64,000 nt of DNA, taken from positions 1 through 64,000 of the forward strand of contig VXCM01001359.1 of assembly GCA_014773175.1 (NCBI GenBank), in the 5' to 3' direction. This document shows positions 23,498-36,746 of the stretch, in pieces. Both the position numbers and the translations under genes were made by a program. A model generated the notes under the pieces. It did no database searches and was not told where the DNA came from. It saw nothing but the letters and a program-made list of their open reading frames with translations. Every line of letters starts with the position of its first letter. Position 1 is the first letter of the stretch. Origin of the DNA: Lucifuga dentata (taxonomy: Eukaryota; Chordata; Actinopteri; Ophidiiformes; Bythitidae).

Positions 23498-23999
23498 GTG
23501 CTGAGAATTACTAGATTTTGCTGGGGAATCTACAGAACTGTGTCATGTGTACATTTGATATAATCTGTTGAGTTTAATTCTCTGAAGGTGATTCAGCTGA
23601 AAATAAATCATACTATTCCTACATGTAGAAAAGCATCTTTGCAGTATTTTATATTAAGGCCATTTCACTGACCATCCTTATTCTAAATTTTTTAAAAAGC
23701 CATTAACATACCCATACTATCAGAGCTGATGTGAAATAATTATTTTTCATTTTTCATGCCACATTTTTATTGATATATCTATTCATATGAATAACCATTA
23801 AGATGCGAAAAAAAAAAGCTTGTGTGTTTATCTATTAAAGATGTTACAAACTGAAATAATCATGAGTTAACCATACTGACTGGTTTGTAAAGATCCATAC
23901 ATCAATAGGTAAAGTGAGTTTGATTAATGGATGATTTCTTTTTTTCCACAAAGTTGAAAAAATTAGATGCATACAGCTTGATGAGTTACACACTGAATT
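23036..23999. other. Non-coding DNA with a CT tract
   Basis: No gene is seen. A (CT)n tract occupies 23439-23493 with one small interruption. Confidence 0.6.
23439..23493. repeat. (CT)n microsatellite
   Basis: About 55 bp of CT with one CC interruption. Confidence 0.95.
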
Positions 24000-24085
24000 C
24001 AGTGTTTCCCATACATAGGCTCTACTTGGATGCACGGATGCCTGCCCACCACCACAAGTAAATGTTCAACCTGTGGGAAACACTG
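24000..24085. mobile_element. 86-bp hAT-type MITE
   Basis: It starts CAGTGTTTCCCATACATAGG and ends ACCTGTGGGAAACACTG, so the terminal 11-12 bp are inverted copies. The interior TGCCTGCCCACCACCACAAG matches the short fish hAT family that has 'GTGGCGGCCCGCCAC'-like centres. The left flank (ACTGAATT) and right flank (CTGATGAT) agree only partly, so the duplication has decayed. It has no coding capacity. Confidence 0.75.
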
Positions 24086-24114
24086 CTGATGATCAGTGCA
24101 CAGGATGCAACTTC

Positions 24115-24146
24115 TTTTTTTTTTTTTTTANTTTTTTTTTTTTTTT
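24115..24146. repeat. Poly-T tract with an N at 24131
   Basis: A homopolymer interrupted by A and N. Confidence 0.9.
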
Positions 24147-25760
24147 AATCTAACCATTTTAGTTCTACGAAAGAAAACACAACTTCCTTTTTGATTTTCG
24201 CATTTTGGTTGCTGTAGTTCTGTTTACCTCTCATTCATCTTGGCTCTGCTTTCATTTTATTTTTAATCACTTCATAAATGCTTGCCATTTTGTAAAATTA
24301 CAGATGAAAATCTTAATTGTTTGATGAAATTGCACTGTTCATGTAGGAATACATAACTACTGTGCTGCTGTTTATACAAACAGTGTTATAAAGTGACTAC
24401 CATTATTTTACCATTTTTTAAAATGTTCTTTTACACAGCTGATGTTAAGATTAACTCTCAAGTGCCAGAAGCTTTTTCACCACAGTTCTGGTAGATGTCC
24501 TTATCTTCTTCTCTCAAGCCCATAAAATGACCCATAAATGTGACTGGCACTCTGATCATCATTGAATTATAAAAGAAACAAAGAGAACAAGAGCTCTCAT
24601 TTTGATAGTTGGTAAACACAGTCAGTAACTTGCATTTAAGGGATACAGAACTACAAATGACCACAAGAAACTATTACCCTGAGTTTAGCCTCTCAGGCAG
24701 CTGATCCTTTTCAGGCTTTCTACAAATCTACTCTTCTTCGCTATAAGACTGGCAAATCTTTCACACAGTCTTAATATTAATCACCTACAGCCTATTATCT
24801 AAAATAATCATTTGATTAGTAAAGGTTGCTGGATGTTACAGAACCTGTAAGCAAATGCTGCCTGCTCTATCAGGGCAAGAAACCTCTTAAAAATTTGTCT
24901 GTTTCAATCCCTCACTCTAACCCATAATGCATTATTTTATAAATGCCTTCACTTGTGGATGATGATAATCATCAAACAGCTTTTACATTATGAACAGCCA
25001 CAGCCCAGCATACTACACCGGTGTTCACTGGAATCATAAATTAGCCCACAGCTTGATATTCTACACAAATTTCACCTAAGATGTTAACATCATCAAATTC
25101 CGTATCTTCACCTTTATTTAGCCCCCCGTATTCTCTCCTCCTCCTTTTCCCCAACACGTTGCTTCAGATAAGTAATGTAATCTAGGAAAAGGTTACGTCT
25201 TTAAAACAGGGCAATCATATTAAAAGCTAATGGATACATAAAATCAAGAGCTCATATATGATGATTAATCAACTGCTGAAATGCACTGGGTTTAAATCAG
25301 TTTAGACTAAATTAATCCCCAACCAGCCACTGTTTCTCTCCTCTAGGCAATTTAGTGAGAAAATACAATTATAGCATATGAGTTACACCTCACTGGTTCA
25401 TCTCACCCCTGTGTTCCTCCAGTGTGCCATTCTGTGCCAGTATGAGTCAGGATGTGCCTGCCACAGAGCTAGATCAGTACATGATTAAAAATAAAATTTA
25501 AAAAAGCCTTTGTCAAATTGAATGACTGAACTCCTCCAGGAATGCATGTAGAGCATACTGACTACATTTATTCAAAGTTTAGAAAATTAAACCTTATTAA
25601 TTTAAAGTTGTTTTTACTGGCTAGCCTTTCATTTCCATATCTCATGGTTGAGCGTTTTGACAGCTCCACTGAGTAGGAGAGGTCTAACTGTACTTTTTGG
25701 AGACATGATAAAGGAACACATGCTGGGTCTTATTCTGTAGTGCTTTAGGCTCTGTTCCTG

Positions 25761-25761
<1 letters not shown>

Positions 25762-25792
<31 letters not shown>
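25762..25792. repeat. Poly-T tract
   Basis: A run of 31 T. Confidence 0.95.
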
Positions 25793-25795
<3 letters not shown>

Positions 25796-27514
25796 CATAC
25801 AGTGCAGAGTTATGGAACTGGGGTATTTTCAAAGTTCTTTATTTCTAATCTGATTTGAACAAACTCTCAGAAAATAAAGCCACATATTTCTCTCTCAGTT
25901 TCCCATTACTCCCTCAACTAGTGCAATGCAGCCGAGGTAAAAGCTTGAATTTTGGTCCTATGAGCCCTGCTGCAGAGTGGGTCAACGTGCAGAGCTCTGC
26001 CCCAGGACTAGCTTGGTGTGTCTTTGATCCCATCCATTTATATATATCTGTATACAACAAAGTTGCTGCAGAGCCAAAGGTCTTTGTGGATAAGAACATT
26101 AGGGCCCCAAGAAGCATTGAGATGCCCAAGGAGAAGAGGGAGAAGAGGCATTTCCTTCTTCACAGCAGCCTTAGACATGGTGGCTATAGCATAAGCCTAC
26201 ACAAGTGTCAGGAATGTTTTAAAAAAAAAAAGCTACAGTGTTTGTGTTCTCTTTACTACAATATAAAACCTGCATTTATGTCTGAATTCAAGTAAAAAAA
26301 AAACAAAGAACAAGTGCAAGCGGCATAAGACAAAAGTCAGGGATAGGGAGAATAATCTAGAATACCTAGTTTCTATGTTAAATTGCTTGGTGTTATTGCT
26401 ACATAAGCCAGTGGTTTGTCCACCAAACCAGTTAACATTTATGATTTTTTTAGATTAAAAATGCACTATCCACTGTGCTGAAAGGGGCTGTACTAGAACA
26501 TTTATCAAAGGGTTTTCTGCATGAAAGTATTTTTATTTACATTGCAAAAGGTGAAAGAAAAAAAATAGAGCAAAAGTAAAAAACTGAAAAAAAAAAAAAG
26601 AAAAAGAAACAAAACAGAATTGAACTATTCCAGTTTAGATAATACTGTCATCTGTGCCAGGACTATAGTGACCACTGCAGATTATGTGTCTCAGGTGTTG
26701 TAATTAAACTAGTTTTAATTAAATTAGTTTTGTAATAATAACAGATCTCTACAAGTGTCAAAATTTCATCATCAGTTGAGCTCGTTGAGGACACTCATGA
26801 CAATGAATTATAAAAGCTTACACACAGTAAATGAACATACTAAAAAACATTCCCTGCCCTTAGATGACTTGAAAAGAAATTAAATAAGAATAAAAGTTTG
26901 AAAAATCTTCTTGGGACTAAAGTAATAGTGAATCAGTAACTCTAAATTAGATCAAGATAATTAGTTTTGCTGCTTTTAATGCTGTGTATGTAGTAAACAG
27001 TGGATTTTTTTAACAATGGTATTTTCACTCAAGCTTTCCCCACTTCTGGAACATAATGAAAGAACCTAAATAAAGCATTTATTTTCTCTTCTTCAAACCG
27101 AGGATGCTTTTAATATTTTCCTCAAGAAGGGCACTGATAACATTTATGAAAGAATGAACAGCAGGCTGACACATTGTGTGGCACTTTTTATACTCACCAC
27201 AGCAAAATGTAAATGAACATCTCTGCTCACTCTGCATTTCTTTACATTTTTCTGTAGTGCACTCCTCTCTTCACACGAAAACCTACAAGGTGTGTCACTT
27301 GTTCTTGTCTAGTTTAGAATTCTGAAACTGACTAGGGCAGAGTCCTGTAGCATGAACATATGTGTGTCGTCTGTTTGTGTATGTGTGTGTGTGGGTCGTG
27401 TTTGTGTGAGAAATTTCACTTATTATTTGTTGCTTGATGCTTATTTGCCAATAAAGGTGTGTCTGTCAAATCCACTCAGAGAAATAAACCACCTGTTGTG
27501 AGTGTAAAATGGCC

Positions 27515-27575
27515 AGAGAGAGAGAGACAGAGAGAAGAGAGACAGAGAGCTGAGCGAGAGAGAGAGAGAGAGCTG
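27515..27575. repeat. Imperfect (GA)n tract
   Basis: GAGA units broken by CAGA and CTGA. An Arg/Glu-rich frame over it is not a gene. Confidence 0.85.
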
Positions 27576-27833
27576 AGTGAGAACCAAAGGCTGGAGAAAG
27601 AGTCAGACAGTATGTGTATATATGCACATAATACTCCCGACTTTGAGGAGTATCATGTAAGAAAATGTGTGTGGAGCTGGCTTACTCTTAATAGATGTAT
27701 GCTTGAGTAAATTGATTTATAATTGCATAATCTGTTTCTCATAGTAGGTTTACGTCAATGTATGCTGATTTCAATGTAATTATGGTGTTTAGATGAAATT
27801 TGAAAAAAAAGTGGAAGTATGATCAAACTTTTA

Positions 27834-27837
<4 letters not shown>

Positions 27838-27885
<48 letters not shown>
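27838..27885. repeat. (GA)n microsatellite
   Basis: An uninterrupted tract of about 48 bp. Confidence 0.95.
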
Positions 27886-27886
<1 letters not shown>

Positions 27887-28164
27887 CCATGATTATGTCC
27901 AGAATTAAACTTGACATGAAATACGAATTCGCCTTTTGCCCCATGGTTGCTATGTAAGTGATGTTCTTGGCATACTTGGTTGTGTACTTTTTGTCAATCT
28001 GGAGGACTCAGTTCTATATCCACCAGGAGGGAGCAGCAACAACTGAGATTCATTAAATCATTAAATGAGTCCTGCCATACTCAAGTTGCTTCTAATTTTG
28101 CTGGGTTTTCACTATAGCTGCACAAAAGTACAGATTACTGGCACCAAATGTTTTGAAGGTATTG

Positions 28165-28481
28165 CATTTTGCAAATCAGGCCCGGATGAGACTGAGTACC
28201 AGCATTGTGAGGGAGCGCCGTAGCGACACTACAGCCATGTGGCGCATTTCTCCAAGGACGATCCAGCACTCAGGTGTCTCGTTGCTGAGGACCCCAGTGA
28301 CTGGACCAGGCCAAGGGAATGCCCACGTAACACCTGGCTGCAACAAATGGATGGGTCCCTCCGCAAGTTGGGGATGGACCGCGTGTCTGCCAGGATGGTT
28401 GCCAACTGGGACCCAGGGAGTTTCCGTCGCATGGTGGATGCAGCAATGCGCAGCCCAGCGCATGCTCCTAACTTGACCTGC
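28165..28481 (+). pseudogene. Decayed C-terminal fragment of a LINE ORF2
   Basis: From 28239 the frame reads VAHFSKDDPA, then DWTRPRECPRNTWLQQM and RRMVDAAM. This is the pattern 'HVARFP.DDPA...W.RPRGRPR.TWL.QM...WR..VDAAM' found at the end of reverse-transcriptase polyproteins of non-LTR retrotransposons. An in-frame TAG stands at 28221. The residues that should precede it (RMRLSTSIVRERR) lie in another frame, so there is at least one indel plus a stop. No reverse-transcriptase core or poly-A tail is present. It is 5'-truncated and inactive. The clade cannot be told from this piece. Confidence 0.7.
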
Positions 28482-30383
28482 ATCTTGCAAACGCATTATG
28501 TGACCTCTTCTATCTCCCTCTCCTTGTTCAACAAACTCCCACTTTCCCTTTGCCTCTTAGTATCATTTGCATTTGCATGCTTCTTCATGGAAAAACAAAA
28601 AAAAACATCGCAACATTTAACACAGGGAATGAATTTGAGTATTGTTGGATATACATTAAAAAGTGAATTCCTCAGTGGATTTCTGTGGAACAATCTTGTT
28701 TCAGAATCCATTTATCCTTAAGAAAACTCTTCAACTCAGCTCCAGCTTGCTTTCAGTCATACTGATAATAGCACGTAGTGTTGAGTTAGGGAGTTTCTGC
28801 TGTGGCTTACAGTTTAGCCCTGCTGCCATTATTACTGTGGTCAGTCTCTTTGTACTTGGATCCATATTCAAATATTGGGGATTTATATGTATTGATGTTT
28901 TTAAACTCTTTCTGCTGACATGTTAGAAATCAAAGCAGCATTCCTGGGTAATGGCAAAGCGGTGATGCAGCAGCATATTTTATGGATACTGTTTGAATGT
29001 CAAAATGAGAAAACCACTTGCACAGCACAAGAGACAAAAGAGCGAATAGGCATTGACGGGGAGATGCAAGAGTAAAACACTGAGAAAAGCAGACAGCAAA
29101 AGGAAGAAAGAAAAAGATTGAGCAGATTAAGGGTGTGCTGCTGTGACTGAGCTCCAGAGCCATACACATTTGATTCATGCAAATCAATGTGGCTGTCAGC
29201 ATCTAAGACATGGCCACTATGGTCCTTTTATGCTGGCTAAAGCTCAGCACTCTTTTTGATCGCTACAGGGCAATAATTATTGATCATATCCAGCCAATAT
29301 TTCCTGTCTCTTGTTACAGAAACTGTCAGCTCCCACATTTAAATGACAGCAGCACAATAACATTGTAGAATATCAAGCAAAATTGTAGTTTCACTTCATC
29401 CTGCATTTGTGCACACTTACAGTCTCTCATTGACTCCCATTTTGAATTCTGCTGTCGACTCTCTGAGCATGGCTAAACACCAGCAAATGAATTCGGTAGG
29501 TGGTGATGTGTGTCGGGTACTGCATGTAATAATGCATATTAAAATTCCATAATTGCAGTCTAATTAGAGAGGCAATAAAGTCTATTCAGAACTCTAATGC
29601 AGTGTTCTCTGAGCAAAGTAAGCAGGAGTCTTAACTTTCCTCCCCTGAGGTGCCTGAGAATTTAGAAGATGAGGGACTTTCACTGTGCTGCCATAGCGAC
29701 AGAAGATCATCTTAGATCACACTTTACTTTGAAAGTTTCCGTGCTAGAAGTTACAGCTCAGCTTTAAGAAGACTTTGCTTAGTTTTAGACAGTGAATAAA
29801 GTGACCTAACAATGACTGTTGAAGAGTGACCCACATTAATAAAACTCCTCTTCTTCAATTTAAAATTATTCATTTGCTAACACGGCCATTTTTATGACAG
29901 CAGAAACTGAACCACAACTAACATGCATGATAGATCAAATTTCTCTAAATGTATCATAATCATAAGGATTATAAAGAATAATCATAAGGAAGTCATCCAG
30001 GTGTTCATGAAAAATAATTTTTATTGCCTTTTAAATGCATCATTAGCACAAGACTGCACGGTAACACTGAGCACACAGGAGTCAGTCCCCTGCAAAAAGA
30101 TATATTTTTCATCCCAAACAAATGTGAAACTAATGGAGTGATGCTGGCAGTGTTTTGGCTTTGTATGGACTGTACACCTCATATACTACTCAGCTCCGTT
30201 TCATCCTGTCAGCAGTAAAACGCTACCTCCTTCTGCCGTGTCCCAGATTTGGACCATTTGCATAAACTGCCATCTTAAATTATTCACACTTGCTGTCTTG
30301 GCTTTTCTGACTAATTATATTTTGAGGTACTGTGCTTTCTTTCTGCCATTTAGACAGGGAGAGAACCCCTACACAAGTTCCTG

Positions 30384-30390
30384 CACACAC

Positions 30391-30436
<46 letters not shown>
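30384..30436. repeat. (CA)n microsatellite
   Basis: About 53 bp with one CG interruption. Confidence 0.95.
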
Positions 30437-30438
<2 letters not shown>

Positions 30439-32294
30439 TATAAAGCCCCATAAACCCGATGCATAAACACAGCCAGTATATTCACATTAAGGGCTTCATT
30501 TCCATGGATGCAAAGACATTGCTTTTTTCCTTATTTACTATGGGGGTCATAAAGTTTTTGCATTGGGAAAAGTTAGGAGTAGAAAAGGGAAATATATACA
30601 AATGGCCACTGTAACTGATTTATCATTGATGATTGATCACTGCAGCAGAGGCAATTGCATCTGTGATTTATCATCTGGGAAAAGCAGGCATAAAAGTTGT
30701 GGGACTATTGAAGGCATAGCAGCTGTTTTCATTCATAGGTGATATTGTTAGTTTGGTAGTATTAGGTTTGCCAACACCACCTGACAGAAATTTAGAAGAT
30801 TATAATCAGAGAGCGGATGCCAATATGTAATCCTTATATCAGGTACACACAGGGAGGACAGACAATATTGGACCTTCTTATAAACATTTAGCTGCGGTAC
30901 TATGACCATGAAAACCATGAAAATGGTAAAATCAAGAATCCTGCAGCAAACTGAAAGCTGCGTGTGAAGTGCACTTTATGGGAGCTCTTATTCAGTCACA
31001 TAATGACCACAATGCAATTTTTCCTACCTTGCTACTGCGCTTCAGATGCTTACTGTTTAGATTAGTAGTTTACTTGGCATTTTTGAGCTCAAAGCACATC
31101 TGGTTCCTTGCATTATGATCAAAGTAACCAATCATTTGCATATTACCTATGGAATTTTATTTGCAGCTTAATTTTGTCAAAGGGCAAACACAAACTGTAT
31201 TTTATGCTAAAATCTTCCACATGAAGATGCAATGACTGAGAGTTGAAAGGGTATATTTGAATAAGGAGACAGTGTTTCTAACTTGTGAGGCACTTTTGGG
31301 GAGCTATATCAGAGAATAATCTGACAATATTCCAAAAGACTTTCAACACATATTTATTAGTGGCTTAACAAAAACTTCTCACATTTTGAAACATTTTTTT
31401 TAACTGCTTTTTTCTTTCATGTGGCATTCTTTCTTGAGGGAGCAGGCATCTGCACACTTGTAATTATGCAATATGTTTCTTCAATCAATATTTCAAGATC
31501 TGTAGTAGAGAACTTATACTTACTTTTGCACTCAATTGCTTTCTAGACGTGTCTTTAATAGACCATCAGGCCTTAATTAGATGCTGTGCATTTAACTAAG
31601 CTCTGACCATTTGCATCATCAGTGTTAGTAAATAGCCAAATAAATTGGAAACATGTGGCAATGCAAAATTTTGCAGCCTGGACAGTAATTTGTGGTAGGC
31701 TTAGTAAATCAACTGCAGAGTTTCAGTTAACAGAAACGCAGACACACAACTCTGACCAATACATGGTATACACAAGAAAACACAGATCCAAATACATACA
31801 CATTTGCCATATCAAGATGATGTTTAGTTTAGTTGGGATGTTCCAACTAAACGTTTATTCACTTTACAAACAGTGACTTTAGTGGATTAATCAGACGTGC
31901 TAGCACACTTGTATTCCCTCTCTAAAAACTTGCTTTTCCTCCTCACTCACTGATTTTCTCATTATCAGCTAATCTACATTCAATAGTTGAACTCAACAGA
32001 ACTAGACAATTCCTTAATTACTATTACATCTGCCTCATCCCTCCAAGCAAATACTGATTTATACTTTCATTAGAAAACATTAGACACCTCTTCCTTCCTT
32101 CCCGCCAGTTTTCTTCTTTCCAGTCCCTGTCCTGTGTGTGTAAATGAGTATATGTGCTTTCTGTGCATGTGTGATACATTTTTTATATTATATTCTTTAA
32201 TGAGCATATAGTGATGTGTCAGCAAGAAATACACTGCTGCATTAGTCATCATCTCCTGGAAGCTGTAGATAAATGCTGCAGAGAAGATAATCAA

Positions 32295-32336
32295 CGGGTT
32301 TTTTTTTTTTTTTTTNCGGGTTTTTTTTTTTTTTTT
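32295..32336. repeat. CGGG-poly-T duplicated around an N (probable assembly artefact)
   Basis: CGGG plus 17 T, then N at 32316, then CGGG plus 16 T. The repeated unique word CGGG shows the same locus end written twice. Confidence 0.9.
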
Positions 32337-33697
32337 CTCCACACAATACACACACACACACATATAATACAAACACCCACATATACACATATAGTTGCAC
32401 ATATGCCTGTTTAAAGGTTTGTATGTATAATGTGCCAATGGAAAGCTCTTAATCTAATCCGGGCAAGTTCTTCCAATAAAAAATTGAAAAGGGAATTCAT
32501 TTGCAAACCAGAGATAGCAGCTCTCAATCTTTCTCCACTTAATGCATATTTCTGTTTTCACCCCTCATTTCTCTACTCACGTTGACTTAAACTCAGTTGC
32601 ACTTTTTGAGGAGCTATCATGGGATCTCTCACAACAGCAGATTACATACCCATTACTTCTATTTCGAGTACAGTACTGCCACTTTTTTGTGTTGCACACA
32701 TCACGTACAAGTTCAGAGAAAACTGAACTTGTATAAAGGAAGAAAGGAAAATGCTTTAAGCTGCTTATAGCTCCCTCCCTTGCCAACTTTTCCTTTCCCT
32801 CACTCTCTTTCTCCAGTCAGTGTTACCTGGGGAGTTGTTTGGTTGAATAACTGTTTCCACATTAACATATTGTATTGCCCACTGACGTGCTTTGTTAAGC
32901 GGGAGCCAAGAACTATTATTAAATATTAAACTTAAGAACTAAGGAGAGAAGATATGTCACCTTTCTAACTGTAGATATGGAAGAAAAAAATCTTTACATG
33001 AGCAGTATTTTATGCCTCTCCAACCTGTATAAATATTGGAGTAAAATAAAGGGCAAATGGAACAGGTGTGAGTGAACGTAGAGTGTGAAATCACCTTCAT
33101 AAATCATTCTGTTTACCAACAGTGACACATCTCATTCATCAGTCGGAATCCATCAGTTGCTGTAAAAATGTCTGCACAATGGCAGGGCCTGATGATGAAA
33201 CTGCTGTTGTCTAAGACAACAATAACCTTGTGAGTGAGAATGAGTGAGTGTGAACATATGTATGTGTGTGCATGCTCGTGTCTGGAGCAGCAAACTGTGT
33301 TTAGAGAGATGTGTGTAGCTGGCTGACTATTTTGGCTGCAAAACTGCATCATGGTTGGGGATGTAATTTCCCTTTTTCCCCCCAAAAAAAGACACAAAAT
33401 TGACAGTGATATGTTAACATCTAAGATGACACTTTTCTTTATATGATCATTCTAGAACTACTCCTAACCCTTCACAAGTGCACTAGACCAGATGTTTTGA
33501 TTTTGCGGAGGTACTCAGTTTTCCTTTAAAGGATGTTTGTATAGAACCGAGGCCTGACCAACAGTGTCTGTGAGCAGGAATCTATGGACGTACTGTCATT
33601 TTGTCAACTGAAGCAGAGAGAACATCGTAAACATCTTTTCACTCTGTGTGTGAGGTCAAGTGAGCGTCACATAGCTGTGCTCCAGTAACACCCGCTA

Positions 33698-33723
33698 ACA
33701 CACACACACACACACACACACAC
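33698..33723. repeat. (CA)n microsatellite
   Basis: A short CA tract. Confidence 0.9.
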
Positions 33724-33919
33724 TGTAGCACACTTTTGCATTTACAGTGTGTGTATAGACATATTCTGTTGCCTTTGTGTCACACCAGGGGTGAAAAATG
33801 TCTTCCCGATTCCCCTTGTCTTCTTCCAGAATGTTCTCGGGACATAAAACATGTCTACTGTGACTGCTGTAGTGTAACGCTTAATAACAAACCTTCTCTA
33901 AAGTCACATAATTAATTTA

Positions 33920-33967
33920 TCTGATAGAAGATCAAAAACTGTCCTCAGTTCTTGATCTTCTATCAGA
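33920..33967. repeat. Near-perfect 22-bp hairpin with 4-nt loop
   Basis: Arm 33920-33941 (TCTGATAGAAGATCAAAAAC then TG) pairs with 33946-33967 except for one A/C mismatch (33936/33951). The loop is TCCT. Beyond the arms the pairing stops. No element body, promoter or terminator run is visible. Confidence 0.9.
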
Positions 33968-35463
33968 GAGTCATTGAGATTCATTGGGCTCTTCACATAA
34001 TTTTATGACTGAATCTGACTAACAGACAGCTTGGAAAGGCACCTGAGATGATCCCATGTCAGTGTAGCCTCTGTTTAGCTTGAGTGCTGGCTTAGGCTAT
34101 GCCTTTGAGATATTAATGATATGTCCGGGGACATATAGGGGATTCTAAGGCTGTGTTTGAACTGGGATGCTGTAATCCAGATTGATGTTATTTTATGACT
34201 GACACATGTTCAAGCCGACCAAAGTGGGAGACTTCATGGCTGCCTCCATGAAAACTTTTGTTTTGCTTGCTCTATCAAAGCTACATTTTAACATTTATGA
34301 GCTATTTACCTTTTCAAAACAGCTAATGCATTGTCAGTGATTAACCTGTAACTGTCTGCATGCTGACTGCTTTTTAAGAAAACACTTTGAAATCTTCATT
34401 TAGAAGTAAAGAAGCTGCTGTTTACGGTGTGAGAAGCCATGTTGAAATGATGTCAATTGAACTCAGGGTTGAGGAACTTTGCCCAACATTCTGAGTGGGA
34501 ATTCCGAGTTGAAGAGGCGTTTTCTTTGACTTTTCCCAGTCTGAGGTTGGAAATCAGAGTTGCGAGTGCAAGGCAAACAGAGCATAAGGCTGGGCCTTTC
34601 TGATATATACCATATGTTAACATAACAACTTCACTGTGTGACAGCAGTAATGAAAAACTGACAAGTGGATACACAACAAGTGAATGGTTATTGCATATCT
34701 TATTTAGAGGTACCTTATTTATGGCCAGAAAAGGGTGAAAGGGAGGAAGGGAGGGAAGGGTGCTTATGCTTTTCTGCCTCACCATGTAATGTTCACTCAT
34801 TCCATAAATAGAGGTAGTGATCTTATTTGACTTTCAACAACAAAGTCATGGAATTAGAGCTGTTAAGCATACTAACATTACTAAAGCACTACTGACTCGG
34901 TCTAATTATCCTGATCATTCAGCATTACGTCTCCACGTGAAAATGATGGTGAGAATGTAAAAGAGAGAGCAGCAAAGAGAAATTTAAACATACACTGTAA
35001 AGTACTGTCCCTAGCTCCCCAGCTAATGGCTGTGCTGAATGTGGTTACTCATAAGAGTCTTTCTAACCTTTACACTCCCTAAATGATAGCTCCAACACCA
35101 GCTAGTCCAAACTCTGTAATCTAAATATAATTGGAAGGGGGAGCACACTTCCTTAGCAGGGAATATGAGTCTGTGTAGCGCCTATTTTCAATTTAACTCT
35201 CCCGTCTGCATATCTGATCAGGATCGCCTCAGATGCAACTTGTGCTCACATGGCAGCGATAACATCTGTTTGATCTTCTCACTTTAGTCTATTTGTGGAT
35301 GGGCACAATCATTTAGGCAGAAATATTTCACTCTCACCTGCCAGTGACATACATCTTGAATGTGAACTATGTATGGATATCAAACAAACTGCAAAATGCA
35401 AATACTTTCACTTACAATGTAACTATCCAAGCTTCCAGCCAGCTGTTTTAGTTCCAGGACTGG

Positions 35464-35502
35464 AATAATAATAATAATAAGAAGAATAATAATAATAATA
35501 AT
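35464..35502. repeat. (AAT)n microsatellite
   Basis: AAT units with a GAAGA interruption. Confidence 0.9.
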
Positions 35503-36700
35503 TCAAAAGCATATCAATTCCACAGAGATATATAAAAAAATTAAACCAAAAAAAAAGAAGGATTTTTTTTTATTGAATTCCTAAGTCAGTTGAGCTGCTG
35601 CCCTCTCCTATTTACTTATTTATTATTATTATTTACTTATTTATTTAATTATTTTTCTCTTCTTATCCATGGGGTGTATATTGTTTGTAAAAAATATTTG
35701 CCTTATGTCATTATTGTTTGCCTTTGTCTGCAAGAAGTTGTTGTATGTCACTGGACATTGACTTGTTTGGTCAGACAACAGGTATCTGTCTGCTGTTTGT
35801 ATACATATGCAAATTGTTTGCTTGTTTATTTGTTTTTGTGTACTTTTTCTGTTTTTTTCATTGTACTAAAAAATAGACAGATAAAAAAAAGAAGGATTTT
35901 TTTCAGTGCTTATTCTTAATATTACAAAGCAGCAAAAGCAGGTAGAGGAAACTGGTTTATGGAAACAGCTTACACAGTGCAAACAATCAGCAGTTTAACA
36001 TTTATTCTTTTTTTTCCACTTACTTTGAGAAACTCTGGCATATAATTATCAGTTCATTTTTTGTTTTGTTCCCAGATTACTATTTATTTTATATGCTAGA
36101 TGATCTGTTTATTGTGAAAAATGTCTTCTCAGGTAAAATCTAGGTGAAAATTGATTTAAACCAATTTGTTGCTTAAAGAAATCTGGAGATTTTTTAGTAA
36201 AAGTCAGCAAAGACTGAAAATAATGAACTGTATGCTGCAAAAAGTGGAGATGCATGCATTTTACTTTCTGTTGTAAATGAACTGACAAGTATTACTCTGT
36301 CCAACTCTGAAGGTGTTTTCATATAATGGCTTTTTCACATTATCTAGGGTACATTAACACTGTGATTTGAAGCATTTTTGCTCTTTTGGAATATAATCAC
36401 CTGACATTTCAGCATTCTTAATGAAGAAGCCTGCAACACACTTGTCACATCACCACCACTATAATCACATGAAAGCAGTGGATATGCAAATTGCTCTGTG
36501 ACCCTTATGACGTAGGTGCTAAAATGTCCTGGCAGTGTAATGAGAATACAATGGTGAACAGCTAATGGTTAGAAAAATAACAAGCAATAACAAGCTGAGC
36601 CTGAGGCTGGATATGGGCGCTATGACTGTAAGAGCTTCTAATTGTAGAGGTGGCTAATACCATTTCAGGAGAAGTCTTCCTGTCCACTGCTATGTGTTCT

Positions 36701-36746
36701 TTCTCTCTCTCACTCACACACACACACACACATACAAACACACACA
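36701..36746. repeat. Compound (CT)n/(CA)n tract
   Basis: A short CT tract followed by imperfect CA units. Confidence 0.85.

Larger units (their letters stand above)
24147..28164. other. Non-coding DNA with simple repeats
   Basis: No gene is supported. The 146-residue frame at 25855-26295 and its minus-strand counterpart have no recognisable domain. The block 25920-26210 is less AT-rich than its surroundings, so it could be conserved non-coding DNA or an old pseudogene. A near-tandem AATTAAAYTAGTTTT pair occurs at 26703-26733. Confidence 0.5.
28482..33919. other. Non-coding DNA, no gene seen
   Basis: Mostly AT-rich unique-looking sequence. The segment 31600-31740 has the words AGTGTTAGTAAATAGCC and GGCTTAGTAAATCA, which resemble a degraded fish transposon with TTAGTAAATCTGGCCC-like ends. 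A 10-bp hairpin, GTTTAGTTGG/CCAACTAAAC, lies at 31827-31852. Confidence 0.55.

Noticed and set aside
25855..26295. 146-residue plus-strand frame
   Set aside because: No recognisable domain, no splice context, and an ending in Lys-rich poly-A translation. It was kept only as a compositional finding.
34440..34600. Phrases such as GGGAATTCCGAGTTGAAG that recall a fish inverted-repeat element
   Set aside because: No matching opposite end or target duplication could be located.
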